From Gemmatimonadota bacterium (GTDB lineage: Bacteria; Latescibacterota; UBA2968; UBA8231), in assembly GCA_026706165.1 (NCBI GenBank), contig JAPOZF010000316.1, forward strand, positions 1 to 5,266: DNA of 5,266 bases, written 5' to 3'. Shown piece by piece: positions 3,866 through 5,266 of the stretch. The notes beneath the pieces were generated by a model. That model was not told the DNA's origin. It did not search any database and saw only the letters and a program-made list of their open reading frames with translations. Positions within the stretch are counted from its first letter, which is position 1. Every line of letters begins with the position of its first letter. A program made the translations under genes and the position numbers.

Positions 3866-5266
3866 TTGCACCGGCACGCGGCGGCGTTCGCTCAATGTGA
3901 GACTGTCAGCCTGAAACGCATGCCCGCCATCGCCAATGCAGCCATCCATCTCAACCTTGCTGCAACAGTCCTGATCGCCGGAGCGGCGTCTCCGGCAGCG
4001 GCGCAGGTCAACCTGCCCGCTGAAACACACCCCAGCCTGCTGTTTTCCTCATCCGACCTTCCGGTGCTGCGGGAGCGCATCCAGCGTTCCCCGTATTCGG
4101 AGTGGTGGCAGACGGTTCTCGACCGTGCCGAGAACGTTCCTTCCACCTTTGCGGTCGAGCGCAGCAAGGCACGCTACGCCAAGAGTCTGGCGTTCGCCTA
4201 CCTGATGACGGAAAGGACCCCCTTCGCGGAACGGGCGGTCGAGATCATGCTCGACATGAAGTTTCCGCCCCGCGGCGGAGACCTCGGGGAACCGCACAAC
4301 GAAGGGGAGGTAGTCGCCCATTTCGCCGTCGCCTACGACATGCTCCACGGCTACCTCGATGCGGATCCCGTCTCGCGCGCGGAGATACGGGAGATCCTGG
4401 CCGAGGAGGCGGAGCGGCTGCACGAGGGGATCGTGATCCGGGAGATCGACCTGGGGTTCCTCGGGTCGATTGAAATCCGCCTGCACGAAACCCCGGATCC
4501 GCGCAACCCCGCGATCCTCCACCTCAACAACTGGCACATACGGCCTTACGCCGGGCTCGGGCTGGCCGCGCTCGTACTGGCCGATCATCCGGGACGGGGG
4601 GGCAGCGGTCCGGAGGCCTGGGCGGACCGCGCCCTCGACCTGGTGACGAAGTCCCTCGACCACCAGATCGAGGAGACGGACGGAGGGTATGCGGAAGGCC
4701 CGTTCTACGCCCGCTACGCCGCCGACCTTTACCTGCCGTACATGTTTGCGCTCAAGCGCCTTACCGGAATCGACCTGTTCGGCGACCGGAAAGTCGACCT
4801 GATGCACGACTGGTCGCTCAACCTGCGCCTGCCGAACGGCCGCCGTCCCAACATCGACGACAGCCACCTCGACGACTTCTACGGGCACTATCTCGCTTCC
4901 GTCGACGCCAACGGTCCGGTGCACCTGTGGGACTGGAAGAACAACTCCTTCGTGCAGTACGTGCGGGAATTTTCCGAAATGGATGCGATCGCCCTGTACG
5001 ACGACCGCGTCTCCCCACGGGAACCGGAGTACGGCCCCACTGTTTTCATGCCGGAGGCCGGGGACGCCGTGTTTCGCAGCGACTGGTCGGAGAAGGCGAC
5101 CTACATGCTGCTGCGCGGCGAGCACGGTCGCGCCCGCGAGCAGGGACTGGGGCACGAACACGCGGACGAGACCAGCTTTCTGATCTACGCGGCCGGTGAG
5201 ATGCTCGCCGTCGACGGCGGCTACATCGACTTCAGCAACCATCACAAGGTCAACGAGGGCCCCAGT
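3866..5266 (+). CDS. Heparinase II/III family protein, secreted polysaccharide lyase; 3' end beyond the window
   Basis: These enzymes cleave uronic-acid polysaccharides by beta-elimination in the periplasm or outside the cell. The frame is open to the last base (467 codons, no stop). I chose TTG 3866 for its GGAGGT; ATG 3920 is in frame but has no Shine-Dalgarno, and starting there drops the Lys17-Arg18 pair before the signal hydrophobic core (about 29-41). Cleavage is likely after AAA at 46. HPSLLFSSSDLPVLRERI then opens the mature protein, as is usual in this family. The (alpha/alpha) toroid follows, with HLNNWH (219-224) and GGYAEGPFYARY (273-284). The beta-sandwich domain begins near 395 and holds HEHADETSF (430-438) and VDGGY (449-453). 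By analogy with Pedobacter heparinase II, Tyr281 and His430 are catalytic candidates, and His432 and Asp450 metal ligands. The Tyr281-His430 distance equals the 149 residues I recall for that enzyme. The substrate is unknown. Confidence 0.88.
   Translation, partial: MHRHAAAFAQCETVSLKRMPAIANAAIHLNLAATVLIAGAASPAAAQVNLPAETHPSLLFSSSDLPVLRERIQRSPYSEWWQTVLDRAENVPSTFAVERSKARYAKSLAFAYLMTERTPFAERAVEIMLDMKFPPRGGDLGEPHNEGEVVAHFAVAYDMLHGYLDADPVSRAEIREILAEEAERLHEGIVIREIDLGFLGSIEIRLHETPDPRNPAILHLNNWHIRPYAGLGLAALVLADHPGRGGSGPEAWADRALDLVTKSLDHQIEETDGGYAEGPFYARYAADLYLPYMFALKRLTGIDLFGDRKVDLMHDWSLNLRLPNGRRPNIDDSHLDDFYGHYLASVDANGPVHLWDWKNNSFVQYVREFSEMDAIALYDDRVSPREPEYGPTVFMPEAGDAVFRSDWSEKATYMLLRGEHGRAREQGLGHEHADETSFLIYAAGEMLAVDGGYIDFSNHHKVNEGPS

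Noticed and set aside
4049..5245. Minus-strand open frame of 398 codons opposite the lyase
   Set aside because: The plus frame carries the lyase motifs and a signal peptide and is open throughout. The antisense product is a Val/Arg/Gly-rich shadow.

Overview
The window is a GC-rich bacterial chromosome segment with five protein genes, four complete and one cut by the right edge. The best clue to the organism is the sigma factor at 270-1121. It is a short primary-type sigma without region 1.1, and it carries the region 2.4 signature (WWIRQSILQ) and region 4.2 wording (RERVRQIKERA) typical of Bacteroidetes and related FCB-superphylum lineages. Together with the high GC content, the phytanoyl-CoA-dioxygenase-type oxygenase and the secreted heparinase-family lyase, this suggests an uncultured or environmental FCB-type lineage (Latescibacterota- or Gemmatimonadota-like). 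That placement is an inference, not a demonstration.

Layout: 1-269 is an AT-richer leader with candidate promoter elements, a palindrome, and the ribosome binding site of the sigma gene. The sigma gene (270-1121, +) ends in a weak hairpin plus T6 and then a strong intrinsic terminator (1163-1199), so it forms its own transcription unit. After a short untranslated stretch comes a classical short-chain dehydrogenase (1309-2118, +). It converges, with only 32 bp between stops, on a phytanoyl-CoA dioxygenase (PhyH)-family Fe(II)/2-oxoglutarate oxygenase (2151-3062, -). A 196-bp divergent intergenic region (3063-3258) holds a perfect tandem decamer repeat upstream of the oxygenase and a Bacteroidetes-like promoter candidate facing right. 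To the right, a small exported protein of unknown function (3259-3861, +) is followed within a few bases by a secreted heparinase II/III-family polysaccharide lyase that runs off the window (3866-5266, +).

How the genes work together: the sigma factor is housekeeping and probably unrelated to its neighbours. The dehydrogenase and oxygenase could act on small-molecule catabolic substrates, but nothing fixes their substrates or shows that they share a pathway. The last two genes look like an operon for envelope or extracellular polysaccharide degradation, with the lyase's ribosome binding site lying inside the end of the upstream gene.

I found no mobile element, CRISPR array, RNA gene or clearly new system. 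The most interesting points are the exported unknown coupled to the lyase, the repeat and promoter architecture of 3063-3258, and the sigma factor's promoter-reading residues.
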